64,000 nucleotides of DNA from Sphingobacterium tabacisoli (GCF_017908035.1 NZ_JAEQMU010000009.1:62001-126000), one strand, 5' to 3'; counted from the first letter of the stretch, positions 8,987 through 19,596 are shown. The notes: generated by a model from the sequence alone, not told the origin. Made by a program: numbers and translations.

Positions 8987-10408
8987 TTATTTGACCAGGT
9001 CTATCTTATAACTGATTTCATCTACGATCTCCTTTACAACAGGTGAGCTGCCAGATGACTTGAACCGGACCTTACCATTCTTATCAATAATGATCTTGGT
9101 AGGAATACCGGTAATACCGTATTGCTCGACCAATGCCCCGGCACCTTCCATCTTATCAAATACCACATGAAAACGGTAACCTTTCTCTCCAATAAAGGCT
9201 TTCACCTTTTCCTTGTAATCTTCGCTGCGCTCCCAGGTATTAATGAATAGGAATACGACCTCTGGATCATCTTTATACTTGTCTACCGCTGCTTGCATGC
9301 CAGGAAATGAATTGACACATGGTCCGCACCAAGTCGCCCAAAAATCAAGAACGAGAGTTTTGTCTTTGTAATCGGACGATTTTACAATTTTTCCATCCAT
9401 ATCCATTAACTCAAAGTCGAAAGAGTTCTCATTGATCATCGAATTTTTCCAATAGGCCTCATTCTCTTTGGTTTTTTTCTGGTCGATACGAATTTTATAA
9501 GCTTCCCACTCCGCGGCAGTACTGCCTAAATTTTCGAACAATACTGGCCCTTCGCGTTCTTGGATTGGCGTAAGTGCTGTTTTAGCATATCTAGTATCGA
9601 GCTGCAGGAAAGCATCAAAGTTACGACCGGTCTGCATGAGCGCCTGAAATCTGATGTCCTCTAGAGAAAGCTTATGCTCTTCGATGAGGCTTAAGGCCTC
9701 TGCCCATTTCTGCTGCTTGCTAAAGAGCTGTGCCTGCAACGTATATACCTGCTGTGCAAGGTATTTGTTTTCCTGAAGCACATTAGGATACTTCGCAATA
9801 AGCCCATCAAGGAGCTGCCCACTTTGGGAGACATCACCTTGCTCAAATGCCTGTTGCGACAGCTTAAACTCAAAATTTGCTTTTGGCCCGTCTTTAACGA
9901 TCAGAGCTGCATACTTTCTAGCACCAATAATCGCGTCATTATCGGTTAATTTATTGCTAATCTTAGCATAGCTTGCATCCGCAAACGATTCTGTCTGTAA
10001 AGCTGCCTTATACTGCTTCTTCCAGGTATTGATGTCTTTATCTAAACTGGATTCGTCCGTATAATCTTTCAATATATCATCTAGACGGCTACCTGCAGCA
10101 TAAGTACTCTTAGGAAACTTCTTTAATAGGTTCTGATGGGCAAGCTCTACAGACTTGTTATCTCCCAAAAAACTAAAAACAGATTTGCCGTGTTTGATAT
10201 ACTCTTCGTTCTTGGATTCTATTAAATGGGAAGCTTCCCATTTAATAGAATCTTTTGCCAATGGATCCTTACTCGTCAATAAGCCATTGACACGATCTTG
10301 AATGTCTTTGAAAGTCAGGTTTGGTCGATTCGCCAATTGCGCCTGGGCCGTACCACCTAGTACCGCTGATAAAACGATAGCTAGAATTGTCTTTTTATAT
10401 AAATGCAT
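8987..10408 (-). CDS. TlpA-like periplasmic thioredoxin-fold protein, last gene of SusCD operon 1
   Basis: A 473-residue exported protein. The signal peptide ends at TAQAQ; residues about 30-320 are a long helical region; residues about 325-470 are a thioredoxin fold of the TlpA/AhpC-TSA type. The active site is WCGPC with cysteines 361 and 364, preceded by LDFWAT, and the cis-proline region is GITGIPTKIIID. Family knowledge: such proteins reduce or isomerise disulfides in the periplasm. The helical N-terminus is longer than in a simple TlpA and may bind a partner. It follows the PKD-like lipoprotein gene by 13 bases and closes the operon, so it probably acts on the imported substrate or on importer components. 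Confidence 0.85.
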   Translation of the reverse strand: MHLYKKTILAIVLSAVLGGTAQAQLANRPNLTFKDIQDRVNGLLTSKDPLAKDSIKWEASHLIESKNEEYIKHGKSVFSFLGDNKSVELAHQNLLKKFPKSTYAAGSRLDDILKDYTDESSLDKDINTWKKQYKAALQTESFADASYAKISNKLTDNDAIIGARKYAALIVKDGPKANFEFKLSQQAFEQGDVSQSGQLLDGLIAKYPNVLQENKYLAQQVYTLQAQLFSKQQKWAEALSLIEEHKLSLEDIRFQALMQTGRNFDAFLQLDTRYAKTALTPIQEREGPVLFENLGSTAAEWEAYKIRIDQKKTKENEAYWKNSMINENSFDFELMDMDGKIVKSSDYKDKTLVLDFWATWCGPCVNSFPGMQAAVDKYKDDPEVVFLFINTWERSEDYKEKVKAFIGEKGYRFHVVFDKMEGAGALVEQYGITGIPTKIIIDKNGKVRFKSSGSSPVVKEIVDEISYKIDLVK

Positions 10409-10421
10409 CTTTATCGTATTA

Positions 10422-11885
10422 TTATTCTTTCGGATTTCTATAGTTTAGCTGCACAATATCTCCGAAATCACCGAAAGATTGTACATATTTACCTCCTTCG
10501 ATATCACCTGTCGGTGTCAAATCAAAAAAGAATACTTCGCCTTCTTTACCATCATAAGTACCCACAACCAATCTTCTGTTGTACAAAGGATCTCTATATG
10601 CGCTCCAACTCTTAGCCTTATACATCTTGATATCCTTGATCTTTTTATTGGCCGGGAACTCATATAGCTTACGCGAAGAATTAGCCATTATATCATACAA
10701 ATAAATAGCCTGATCTGTCGTATAGTAAAGATGCTTAAGCGATGATGAAGCCGCAAAAGCTGTTGCCTTCTCCAACGCTGGACTATTCTGAATAGCCCAG
10801 TTGGTATCGGCAGGCGTCTTCAAACTAGGGTTATAACCATAATAGTAATAACCGGACGCATCTTTCATCACGGTATAATAAGCCCCATCCATCCCCAAAT
10901 CAGCAGCAATCATCGTTTTCCCTACATTAGTGACATCGTAGCTCGCGCCTACAATAGGAGTAAATGCGCGCAACACACGGCTATTATAGTCTGCAAACAA
11001 AAAGCGCTTGTGTTTATTGTCATAGAATGAATTGTAAATCTGCTTTCCCGCTGCAAAGAAATATGGAAACAAATCCGCATCTTCTCCTCCAAAAGCTCCA
11101 GAATATTTTCCCGGTGCGCCAAAGTCTGCTGATATATCTGCATGTACCTTCCCGCCATTAATGATATACTGATCACTATTGATATCATTCACCGTGTAAT
11201 ACGGATCTGTAAATCGAAGTTTATTCAGAAATAGATCATCCTCTGTTTTAAGCAGGTTAAAATCATTCGCATTGAATTGATAAGATGTTTGATCCGTAAA
11301 TACATACAAATGATCCATCTTACTGATGATGCCAGAATATGTTTTTAGTCCCTTACCTTCCAAGTCCAAACCATTAATATCCTTTATTGGGTTCAAGAAC
11401 GTTTGATTGTCCTTACGGATAAAGGAGAGCTGTGCTTTATCATTTACATTACTCATTACCAACCAGCCTTCATAAAAAGCACCATTGACCGTCAAAGGAT
11501 ACCGATTTATAGCCTTTAAACCAGTCTTGGTATTGGTAACCACATACTGAAGAAAGTAACTATTGGGAGACAATTTGATCACCTCCTTCAAGTCTTTCTC
11601 CTTCGATAATAAAATCGGCTTGGGCTCTTCCTGTTTAACACCAGACTGCGAAACCTCTGCTACCACAGGGTACGCTGTCCATTCGTAGGTATAGGAATCG
11701 CCAGCACTCGCTATCGATTCACTCAATACTGGCGTAATCACCAGCTCCTCCAACTGCTGGGCAACAAAGGACGTAGCTCCTGCTTCAACAGAAACCTTAT
11801 TAACATCCTTATAATCGTAATTACCCTTATCCTTGGCACAAGAAAGCATAAAAATGCTCAATATACCTAATACTATTCTTTTCAT
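10422..11885 (-). CDS. PKD-like family lipoprotein, operon 1
   Basis: A 487-residue lipoprotein: MKRIVLGILSIFMLSC gives a lipobox with the acylated cysteine at 16. The mature start (KDKGNYDYKDVN) matches the second-locus paralogue (RKDLGNYDYSEQN), and an Ig/PKD-like domain follows (about 30-130, with YTYEWTAYP). The rest looks like a beta-propeller-type repeat region that could bind a ligand at the cell surface. It lies between the DUF4843-like and TlpA genes. I infer an accessory surface lipoprotein of the SusCD complex. Molecular function unknown. Confidence 0.75.
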   Translation of the reverse strand: MKRIVLGILSIFMLSCAKDKGNYDYKDVNKVSVEAGATSFVAQQLEELVITPVLSESIASAGDSYTYEWTAYPVVAEVSQSGVKQEEPKPILLSKEKDLKEVIKLSPNSYFLQYVVTNTKTGLKAINRYPLTVNGAFYEGWLVMSNVNDKAQLSFIRKDNQTFLNPIKDINGLDLEGKGLKTYSGIISKMDHLYVFTDQTSYQFNANDFNLLKTEDDLFLNKLRFTDPYYTVNDINSDQYIINGGKVHADISADFGAPGKYSGAFGGEDADLFPYFFAAGKQIYNSFYDNKHKRFLFADYNSRVLRAFTPIVGASYDVTNVGKTMIAADLGMDGAYYTVMKDASGYYYYGYNPSLKTPADTNWAIQNSPALEKATAFAASSSLKHLYYTTDQAIYLYDIMANSSRKLYEFPANKKIKDIKMYKAKSWSAYRDPLYNRRLVVGTYDGKEGEVFFFDLTPTGDIEGGKYVQSFGDFGDIVQLNYRNPKE

Positions 11886-11901
11886 ATTCGTTTAGCTTGA
11901 T

Positions 11902-12639
11902 CTATAATGGGAAACTAATTTGCTTTCCCGTCTCGTCTAACTTGGGACCAAATTCATCTTCGTACTTTTGAAGCGCACCGCTCATTATACCACCGTAGTT
12001 GATAGACTCAGAATATCCCATCGTCCCTCCTACATAATCTGGCATAAAATCCGACATACCTAGCACTTCAATCATAAAGCGGTATTTCACATCGCTGTAC
12101 TCTCCAAAATAATTCTGGATATACAGCCAATAGCTTGGCTTTATCAAACGGTTGTTAAAATTGATCTTGTACGTGCGGTATAATCCTCGGCTGGAAATCA
12201 TTCCCGGCCCGTTGACAAAATCTTGATTCGGCTTTAATTCCAACTCCAAGCGTACTGTCTTTGTCGCCAAGTCTTCGGTATTGAAAAGCACCACCGGATA
12301 TATTAAGTTGTGTGCTCCTGCGGGTAGCTTCATCGCCGGCAGTTTATAATGCAGCCCCTCCGTAGCCGTAGAGCCTCCAACAGCGTGCAGTTGGATTTCC
12401 CGTTCATAATCCGTAACATCTCCCAACACCTGTACCTCCAAAAAGATCGTGTCTTTGGTCAATATCGCTACATTGTTGGCAAATGAATAGCTAAGACTAT
12501 CACTTAATTGAGCTACAATATAAGCTCCCGAACCTGCTTGGTATTCCAGTGAGCCTTCTTTTTTACAGCTAGCAAACGTGCTGATCACCGCGACAAACAA
12601 TATTATATGTCTCATCGCTATTTTAATTCTTTTATTCAT
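11902..12639 (-). CDS. DUF4843-like lipoprotein, operon 1
   Basis: A 245-residue lipoprotein with a lipobox cysteine (STFASCKKEG). The pattern, a short lipoprotein directly after SusD with an Ig-like beta fold (EREIQLHAVGGSTATEGLHY; VRLELELKPN), fits the DUF4843 family. Its ATG overlaps the SusD stop in a TAATG arrangement, so translation is probably coupled. Its role is unknown; it is probably a structural or ligand-contacting part of the surface complex. Confidence 0.75.
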   Translation of the reverse strand: MNKRIKIAMRHIILFVAVISTFASCKKEGSLEYQAGSGAYIVAQLSDSLSYSFANNVAILTKDTIFLEVQVLGDVTDYEREIQLHAVGGSTATEGLHYKLPAMKLPAGAHNLIYPVVLFNTEDLATKTVRLELELKPNQDFVNGPGMISSRGLYRTYKINFNNRLIKPSYWLYIQNYFGEYSDVKYRFMIEVLGMSDFMPDYVGGTMGYSESINYGGIMSGALQKYEDEFGPKLDETGKQISFPL

Positions 12640-14081
12640 TATTTCGATGTATCGTATACGGGGTTAAACTCAGTCTCGCTATCTGGAATAGGTAGGATAT
12701 AAGAATCCTTGGTTAAATTCTTGCTACCAAACTGCATCCTTCCAAAATTTAAACGCTTGTAATAAAAGAACAATTGCCCTTCCGCATAAAACTCTTTCTG
12801 GTATTCTTTAGTAATCTCATTGGTCAGAAATACATCCGTAGCACCTTCCACTTTCAAAGTGCCAAGACCTCTATTGGCGCGTACAGTATTCAAAGTAGTA
12901 ATGCCGGCTTCTGGCGACGAAGCTGTTTCTGCAGCAATATAGTACATCTCGGACAAACGCATCAAAGGCACAGTCTGATCCAGTCTAGCTGTATAGATAG
13001 CAGTTGTTCCTCCATTCCAAGTCTGCCAAAATTTGGACGGATATACTGTCCCTCCATCATTCTCTATTAGGTATACATATCTATAATCTGTAGATCCTCC
13101 TGTTGCTGTCTCATATAGGGTTTGATAATTGGCGGCAGTCCGCTTCAAACTATTGTTTGACAAAGACGTTGTATATCTAAAGTAAGCTGCGCTCCCAGTC
13201 TCGGTCCAATCTTTCATCTTTAATACTCGAAGGGAGAAAATCTGTTCATTGGAAAACAAGCGATCCTTGCCGGCAGCTGTGGTCGATATCTGTGCATTCG
13301 TAACGAACTTCAGCAGACCGGAGTTAATGACATACTGCGCATCCTTAGCGGCCTGCTCTTTATTGCCAGCATATAGATTGACTCGAGCTTGTAGCCCTTT
13401 GACCGCTAAGAAATTCATTGAAAAGCGACGGTCCCGATTCCCTTTGAGTATAGGGTCAACATTAGCCAACAACTTTTCGGCCTTCTCTAAATCCTTTAAT
13501 GCTAAAGCAAGAAACCCTGTGACCGTCTCCGGCTTTTCCGGATTGGCATTCATCACGGTACGGTAAGAAATAGCTAATGCATCTGCCCCTTGTCCGAAAG
13601 AAACCGCGTAGAGTCTTAATAATTCAAAATGTAGGTAAGCCCGCAAAGCCAAGGCTTCTCCTTTTATCAAAGCGTGATTATCGCCTGTGAATGTAGCTCC
13701 CGAATCATCGATATGGGCCAATATATTATTCAGGCCAGCTATGGCATTATAACTTCCTTGCCAGATTCCTTCACTGATTTTTTTGACTTCGTCTTTATCA
13801 AAATTCAATCCTGCACTCTCTATAAATATGAAGCCATTGGCCGTAGTTGCATAATTCTGCGCCATTGCAGAGACAAAGCCCATACTGAGCTGATCCCCAT
13901 ATAACGGACGATCCGCCATAGATGCATAAATACCCGTGATCGCCTGCTGAAAGCCAATCTCAGAACTGAAAATATCGTCCTCTGCTATCGAAGACTTGGG
14001 CTTCACATCGAGGAAGCTGTCACATCCCGTATTGACCAAAAGCAATACGCTAAATATGTATAGTAATATCTTTTCTTTCAT
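12639..14081 (-). CDS. RagB/SusD-family nutrient-uptake lipoprotein, operon 1
   Basis: A 480-residue surface lipoprotein with lipobox VNTGC and the SusD start DSFLDVKPKSS. Family hallmarks: the helical TPR-like region (LIKGEALALRAYLHFELLRLY), NTVRANRGLG near the C-terminus and the KEYQKEFYAEGQLFFYYKR motif. SusD lids the SusC barrel and captures the substrate. It follows SusC by 12 bases. No marker of the substrate is visible. Confidence 0.95.
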   Translation of the reverse strand: MKEKILLYIFSVLLLVNTGCDSFLDVKPKSSIAEDDIFSSEIGFQQAITGIYASMADRPLYGDQLSMGFVSAMAQNYATTANGFIFIESAGLNFDKDEVKKISEGIWQGSYNAIAGLNNILAHIDDSGATFTGDNHALIKGEALALRAYLHFELLRLYAVSFGQGADALAISYRTVMNANPEKPETVTGFLALALKDLEKAEKLLANVDPILKGNRDRRFSMNFLAVKGLQARVNLYAGNKEQAAKDAQYVINSGLLKFVTNAQISTTAAGKDRLFSNEQIFSLRVLKMKDWTETGSAAYFRYTTSLSNNSLKRTAANYQTLYETATGGSTDYRYVYLIENDGGTVYPSKFWQTWNGGTTAIYTARLDQTVPLMRLSEMYYIAAETASSPEAGITTLNTVRANRGLGTLKVEGATDVFLTNEITKEYQKEFYAEGQLFFYYKRLNFGRMQFGSKNLTKDSYILPIPDSETEFNPVYDTSK

Positions 14082-14093
14082 AATAATCCTATT

Positions 14094-17000
14094 TTATAAC
14101 CCTACTCTTAATGATAATGAATATGTACGTGCAAAAGGATTGTCGATACCTCGCTCTGCCTGAATACTACTAGCGCGGAACAAATCATTGGTAATTGCAG
14201 TCAGCTGTAAACTATTCAATCCCCAACGCTTTACAAAGGCATGTCTATAAAAATTGTAGGAGAATGATGCCGAATTAAAGTTTAATGTATTCTCATCCTG
14301 TACAAAACGGGAGGTCGCTCTTGTCTTCGCTTTATTAATTTCAATGCGGGTATACGGACTATGGCTTCCTGGTCCTGACCAGCCTAGATCGTACGCTCTG
14401 CGGTCTACATTGTATTTTGGATCTACACTTTCTACTCGATCTACCAAAGTCTGGTTGTAGTACTGACCGCCAAAACGATAGTCAAACTGTAGTGACACAT
14501 TAAATCCTTTATAATCGACCTGTGTTCCAAAAACACCGTTCCATTTTGGATCTGTGACACCATACGCCACCTTATCGGCCGCATTCCAAGAGAATGATCT
14601 CTCGCCATTACGTGTTAAAAAAACCTCGTTTCCGGTGGTGGGGTCTACCCCGAGCGAAGGAACCACATAGATGGTATTGATCGCTGCTCCTTCTGTCAAC
14701 AAAATATTAGGAACGTTCGGACTATCTTTTAGTGCTTCTTTATTAAGCTTATCATTTAAGGATTTCAATTGGTTAGACAGCTTTTTCAACACATTTTTAT
14801 TACGAGCGGCACTACCATTGACAGACCAAACAAAACCTTCGGCAAGGCGGTTGATAACTTTGTAGCGCGCATTGATCTCGTATCCATTATTTTCAATCTC
14901 TCCTAGATTCTCCGCATAACTCGAAAATCCTGTTGATGAGGCTAGGGTAATCTGCGTAATACTATTCTTCGTCAACGCACGATAATGATCCAAACGAAGG
15001 TCTAAAGACTCATTGAACAAGACGATATCGGCTCCAAAGTTGGCCGTACGTACATCTTGCCATGATAGATTAGGATTACCTAAGCCTTTGATCGAAGCAC
15101 CTACTTGTCCATTATAAATATTACCAGTGGTATAGTCATAGCGTGTCTGCGCCTGGTAAGCAGGGACGTTAATACTTCCTGAAGATCCGTAGCTCGCGCG
15201 TAACTTAAGTCTATTAACTATTTCACTCGTGGTGAAGAACGATTCATTATGAATGTTCCAGCCCGCTCCAGTAGACCAGAAGGTACCAAAGCGCTTGTCT
15301 GAGCCAAACTGGGACGAACCATCCCGACGAATAGATACATCAGCCAAATAACGATTATCATAGCTATAACTACCGTTAACCAAGGCTCCGATCCGGTTGA
15401 CTTTGCCCTCATCGCCCGTAGGACGACCATTTTGTTCGTACTGTGTCGCAAACAAAAGATTGTCTAATTTATCGAAGGCAAAGCCTTCTGTTGCTATAGC
15501 ATAAAAGCTCTGTCTGGAACTTGCGATGTCAAAACCTAAAGTAGAAAACACCAAATGTTTACCAAATGATTTGTTATAATTGGCCGTTAGCCGACTCTCA
15601 TAACCAAAATCATCGTCGTTACGCACCTTATAACTACCCCGACGGGTTATATCTTCCTGTTTAATAAAACTAGAATGCTGTGCTGGTAAAAACTCATCGT
15701 TATCTCCTTTTTGCTTATTCAAGCTGAGATTGGCCTCTATAAACAAACCTGGCTGTACATCGTAGCGCACCTGAAAATTGTTGGTCAAACCAAAGTATTT
15801 ATTTCTATGAATAGAATGGAGCGTAGCATCGTATATAGGATTACCATAGGTATCGAAACGACCTGGTTCGGTCTCTACCTTTTCCAATTCACGCTTTACA
15901 TTCCCCTGTGCGTCGAAAGGTGTCCAATATGGATTCATCAAAACATAGTTTTTAAAAGATCCATAGGGCGATTCATTAGCCACATTTTGGAAAACTCGAA
16001 GTGAATTCTGAAAACGAATATTTTTCACCTTGTAGCTTAGGTCAAATTGGCCGGAATAATTCTTCCGAGTCTGTCCTTTCATGACACCCGCCTGCAAATC
16101 GCCAGCAACCTGTACGCCATATCGCACGTAATCATCACCTCCTTGAAGATAGACGGAGGTACGATTGGAAGCACCGGTCTGTACAGGCTGTGCGAGCCAA
16201 TCGGTATTAACCCCCGATAAAACAGCCTCTAAACGATCATTATACATCTTATCGTAGAAGTATTGATTCGCTACCGATGTACTGGGTCTATTGTAAACAC
16301 CAGCTCGTTTTTCAAAATCTAATTTTTCTGCTGCGTTCAACAACTTATAGACCGACAGGTCTGGTGTTAACAACCTAAAGTCATTATTGACCGTCACCTG
16401 AACTCTACCTGCCGCCGGAGCAATAGTCGATATAACCATGACTCCATTCGCTCCGCGCGACCCGTATATAGATGTCGCGGATGCATCTTTTAAAAGTGTA
16501 ATAGAAGCAATTAGATTCATATCCAAATCGACAACCCGCTGTATATCTACTTCGAAGCCATCGAGAATAAATAAAGGCGCATTGGGATTGGCAGATAATT
16601 CACCACTCAGATTAGGCATGGAGTTAGCTCCCCGAAGCTGTACTTCAGGAAGGGTATTGATATTACCTCCGGCAATATTGTTGGGCATAATCCTAAATGA
16701 AGGATCTAAAGCACTGACAGCGGCAAAAAGATTATGAGAATTGATACGCTTCAACTCCTCGCCTTTCATCGATGTAGCAGCCCCAGTAAAGTTTCCCTCT
16801 GGTCTTTTGAATATCCCTGTCACAACAACCTGATCTAATTCCGTATCGTCCGCGACTAAACTGATTACGAAATGCCTAAATTCGGCAATTGCAATCTCCT
16901 GTGTTTTATACCCCATATAACGGATCACCAAAATGGTCCCTCCGTCAGGTACTGCTAAAGAAAAACGTCCTTTATCATCGGTCTGGGCCATCGTCTTGGT

Positions 17001-17453
17001 CCCTTTGACCTGTACGGTTACGCCCACAAGAGCCTTCCCATCACTCTTGTTGGAAACAACGCCTGTAATAGCTCGGTCTAGGGTCTCCCTTTCAGACCCC
17101 GCAGTAATAATGATGGCTCTGTTCTTGATCTGATAGCTTAGGTTTTGTCCATCTAAACATGCATCGAGTGTCTTGGTAAGGGCCTCATCTTTGACACGGA
17201 TCGAAATCGGTTTAGCATTTTTAATCAACTTCTTATTGTAGAAAAAATCATAACCACTCTGTTCCCGAATGTCATCGATAACCCGCTCTAGGGGTTCATT
17301 GGTTTTATTAAGGGTAATTTTCTGTGCAAAGCCATTGGCACTTACCTGTAATATCGCCGCAGTCAGAAAAAACATGACTAATTTCATCTTCAGCAAAAAT
17401 TTAATCAAGGCGTGTTTTTGACTTTCACGCCTGAAATCTGATTTATAATTCAT
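14094..17453 (-). CDS. SusC/RagA-family TonB-linked receptor with STN signalling domain, operon 1
   Basis: A 1119-residue outer-membrane transporter. In order: signal segment (about 22-43, ending NGFAQ), STN domain (about 45-115; FFYNKKLIKNAKPISIRV), carboxypeptidase-regulatory-like domain (about 129-205), plug (LFILDGFEVD; TSIYGSRGANGVMVIST) and barrel. The STN domain is the part that contacts FecR, so this receptor probably signals substrate to the FecR/sigma pair encoded just upstream. About 20 residues precede the signal segment; a start at MKLVMFF (residue 23) is possible. The leader before the gene holds a hairpin (17541-17569). Confidence 0.93.
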   Translation of the reverse strand: MNYKSDFRRESQKHALIKFLLKMKLVMFFLTAAILQVSANGFAQKITLNKTNEPLERVIDDIREQSGYDFFYNKKLIKNAKPISIRVKDEALTKTLDACLDGQNLSYQIKNRAIIITAGSERETLDRAITGVVSNKSDGKALVGVTVQVKGTKTMAQTDDKGRFSLAVPDGGTILVIRYMGYKTQEIAIAEFRHFVISLVADDTELDQVVVTGIFKRPEGNFTGAATSMKGEELKRINSHNLFAAVSALDPSFRIMPNNIAGGNINTLPEVQLRGANSMPNLSGELSANPNAPLFILDGFEVDIQRVVDLDMNLIASITLLKDASATSIYGSRGANGVMVISTIAPAAGRVQVTVNNDFRLLTPDLSVYKLLNAAEKLDFEKRAGVYNRPSTSVANQYFYDKMYNDRLEAVLSGVNTDWLAQPVQTGASNRTSVYLQGGDDYVRYGVQVAGDLQAGVMKGQTRKNYSGQFDLSYKVKNIRFQNSLRVFQNVANESPYGSFKNYVLMNPYWTPFDAQGNVKRELEKVETEPGRFDTYGNPIYDATLHSIHRNKYFGLTNNFQVRYDVQPGLFIEANLSLNKQKGDNDEFLPAQHSSFIKQEDITRRGSYKVRNDDDFGYESRLTANYNKSFGKHLVFSTLGFDIASSRQSFYAIATEGFAFDKLDNLLFATQYEQNGRPTGDEGKVNRIGALVNGSYSYDNRYLADVSIRRDGSSQFGSDKRFGTFWSTGAGWNIHNESFFTTSEIVNRLKLRASYGSSGSINVPAYQAQTRYDYTTGNIYNGQVGASIKGLGNPNLSWQDVRTANFGADIVLFNESLDLRLDHYRALTKNSITQITLASSTGFSSYAENLGEIENNGYEINARYKVINRLAEGFVWSVNGSAARNKNVLKKLSNQLKSLNDKLNKEALKDSPNVPNILLTEGAAINTIYVVPSLGVDPTTGNEVFLTRNGERSFSWNAADKVAYGVTDPKWNGVFGTQVDYKGFNVSLQFDYRFGGQYYNQTLVDRVESVDPKYNVDRRAYDLGWSGPGSHSPYTRIEINKAKTRATSRFVQDENTLNFNSASFSYNFYRHAFVKRWGLNSLQLTAITNDLFRASSIQAERGIDNPFARTYSLSLRVGL

Positions 17454-17540
17454 AAATTTAAGTTGCTTGGGTTTTATCCAAAGGTGTTTATATCCATAAT
17501 TTCTTTATCCCAAAATGGGAAGGGTGGATCCGGCATTTGT

Positions 17541-17569
17541 GACTAGGGGTGCTACCAACACTCCTAGTC
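17541..17569 (-). other. hairpin between fecR and susC, operon 1
   Basis: An 11-bp stem (17541-17551 with 17559-17569, one G-U type mismatch) in the 148-bp gap between FecR and SusC. On the minus strand no T-run follows, so it is not a classical terminator. It could adjust RNA stability or expression between regulator and receptor genes. A comparable hairpin occupies the same place in operon 2. Confidence 0.5.
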
Positions 17570-17601
17570 TTCTGTTACGAATCAACCAAGGTCAATAATG
17601 A

Positions 17602-18741
17602 TTATTTCATAACAGTTACTCTCCTTCCTTGTACTTCAAAATGTATTTCTTTGGTTAGTTCCATAATTTCAAAAATCTCCTCTATATTCTTGTCTCGGGA
17701 TATCTTTCCTTCAAAGGTCATATTCGGGTCTGGCTTGATCTTATACACAACTTCAATATCATACCAGCGTGCTACTTTATCCATGATGCTCTCTAGGTTG
17801 CCGTTGAATTTAAAATACCCATTTTTCCAGGCTGTTACTTCTTCCAGATCAATGTTGCCTTTTATCAGACTCATCTTTCCATTGGATACCTGTACCTGCT
17901 GTCCAGGTGCAAGTTTCTGAACCGCGGTCCCATTAGACACCTCTACTGCTCCTTCTAAAAGGGTGGTTATATGAGGAAATGATCGGTAAGCTGAGATATT
18001 AAATTTGGTACCCAATACTTTGATTTCCTGTCCTTCGCTCTCGACAATAAAAGGATGGGATGCATCCTTTTGTACCTCAAAATAGGCTTCGCCACTGAGT
18101 ACGACTCTGCGCTCGCTCCCACTAAACTGAACGGGGTAACGTAGTGAGGATACGGAATTGAGCCAGACTTTGGTACCGTCGCTTAGTGTAATACGATATT
18201 GTCCGGCCGCAGGCACAACGATTGTTGCCGAGGTATGAGCACTAGTGCTGATAGTATTTCCATCTTCATAGGTGATCGCATTGGCCTCGTTAACAATTCC
18301 GGATTGCGATTCACTGAGCTGATATTGTGAACCATCATCCAGCACAATTGTCGCCCTATTCGTGCCCGGAGTAATGGGTGCAGATGAGGTGATATTTGTA
18401 ACAATACCAGGTTGGGCATCAGGCTCTACCGCATTGGACTGGGTATAATAATACATACCTGCCCCTACTGTCGAGAAAAGTAGGGCTGCTGCGGCGTAAC
18501 GTGTCCATCTAAGAAAACGTACTCTAGTCACTGGACGACGAATCTCCTGATCAAGACGCTGCTTGATCTGATCTTTGATTTCGCTTTTTTCTTCGACAGT
18601 TATCTTTGAGAAATCATCTTCATAATCTTCAATAAGTTTATCTCGCTGTTCGAGAAATTTTAACTCAGCTTCTGTCGCTGTACCAGCAAGATAACGTGCA
18701 ATAATGTGCTTTAAGTGTTGACTATTTTTTTGGTCCTTCAT
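17602..18741 (-). CDS. FecR-family anti-sigma factor, operon 1
   Basis: A 379-residue inner-membrane regulator. The cytoplasmic N-terminal helical region (1-80) binds the sigma factor, one transmembrane helix lies at about 82-99, and a periplasmic FecR domain (QYRITLSDGTKVWLNSVSSL, GEAYFEV, FIVESEGQEIKVLGTKFN) is followed by a DUF4974-type C-terminus (LESIMDKVARWYDIEV). Family knowledge: it transmits the STN-domain signal to the ECF sigma factor. It lies between the sigma gene (89-base gap) and SusC. Confidence 0.93.
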   Translation of the reverse strand: MKDQKNSQHLKHIIARYLAGTATEAELKFLEQRDKLIEDYEDDFSKITVEEKSEIKDQIKQRLDQEIRRPVTRVRFLRWTRYAAAALLFSTVGAGMYYYTQSNAVEPDAQPGIVTNITSSAPITPGTNRATIVLDDGSQYQLSESQSGIVNEANAITYEDGNTISTSAHTSATIVVPAAGQYRITLSDGTKVWLNSVSSLRYPVQFSGSERRVVLSGEAYFEVQKDASHPFIVESEGQEIKVLGTKFNISAYRSFPHITTLLEGAVEVSNGTAVQKLAPGQQVQVSNGKMSLIKGNIDLEEVTAWKNGYFKFNGNLESIMDKVARWYDIEVVYKIKPDPNMTFEGKISRDKNIEEIFEIMELTKEIHFEVQGRRVTVMK

Positions 18742-18830
18742 AACTTATGCCAACCCAATATGGTGATCGGTCTATAAGGTATGTGCTTGAAAAAGCGAAA
18801 AGTCCCAAAGTGAAATAAAAAAAAATAAAA

Positions 18831-19448
18831 TTATTTTAAAAGCGAGGATATAATAAGAAGCGTTGTGAGGTAATGTGCATATCTTTCCTGTAGTTCTGTC
18901 TTGGCTCGTTGCAGCTGATTCTGAACGGTTTTACGAGAAATGCCCAAGTCGTTTGCAATAGTTTCTGTCGACAGTCCGTCTAGATAATGCATCAGAAATA
19001 TTTTTCTTCTTTTTTCGGGTAACACTTCGATCCAACAGGACAACAATTGCTCATATTCTTTTTCCTTTATGCTGGTATCGGCATAAAAATAAGAAACAAG
19101 ATACTCTTCAAATTCCAGATAATAACTGTGCTCTAATGGTGCTTTCTTAAGTTCTTTATAAGTAAGAAACCGTATTGCACTATGTAAATATGCAGAGAGG
19201 TTTTCTACCTGCAACGTTTCGCGTCGCCGCCAGATATCCATAAATACCTCCTGAACAAGATCTTGACATCTTTCTTTGAATCGGAGCCTATTGTAGGCAT
19301 AGCTGTAAAGGGAAGACCAATACTGATCATAAAGATGCCCAAAAGCGACTTCGTCTCCGTGTTGCAGTTGGAGCAGTAGTTCTTTTTCATCGTATGGACA
19401 TGCAGCAGTCATTAGATCTCGGTCAGTTAATCGGGCTAAACTTAACAA
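18831..19448 (-). CDS. ECF RNA polymerase sigma factor, operon 1
   Basis: A 205-residue sigma-70 family factor lacking region 1. Region 2 shows LYDQYWSSLYSYAYNRL and QDLVQEVFMDIWRRR; region 4 shows RRKIFLMHYLDGLSTETIANDLGISRKTVQNQL. The start is probably the internal ATG at 19412 (MTAACPYDEKE), which gives a typical length of 193. It heads the locus and is expected to drive transcription of susC and the genes behind it when FecR releases it. Confidence 0.92.
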   Translation of the reverse strand: MLSLARLTDRDLMTAACPYDEKELLLQLQHGDEVAFGHLYDQYWSSLYSYAYNRLRFKERCQDLVQEVFMDIWRRRETLQVENLSAYLHSAIRFLTYKELKKAPLEHSYYLEFEEYLVSYFYADTSIKEKEYEQLLSCWIEVLPEKRRKIFLMHYLDGLSTETIANDLGISRKTVQNQLQRAKTELQERYAHYLTTLLIISSLLK

Positions 19449-19596
19449 ATATTTTACAAATGGTTAAGATTTCTAATCAAAAAACTGAACAGAAGCCTCC
19501 ATCATATAAGCAGAAACGTTTTGTGACGGAGGTCCGGTTGGTTGTCACACCGATTATCAAACTATTTCGGAGTACAATACATATACCCCAAAAACA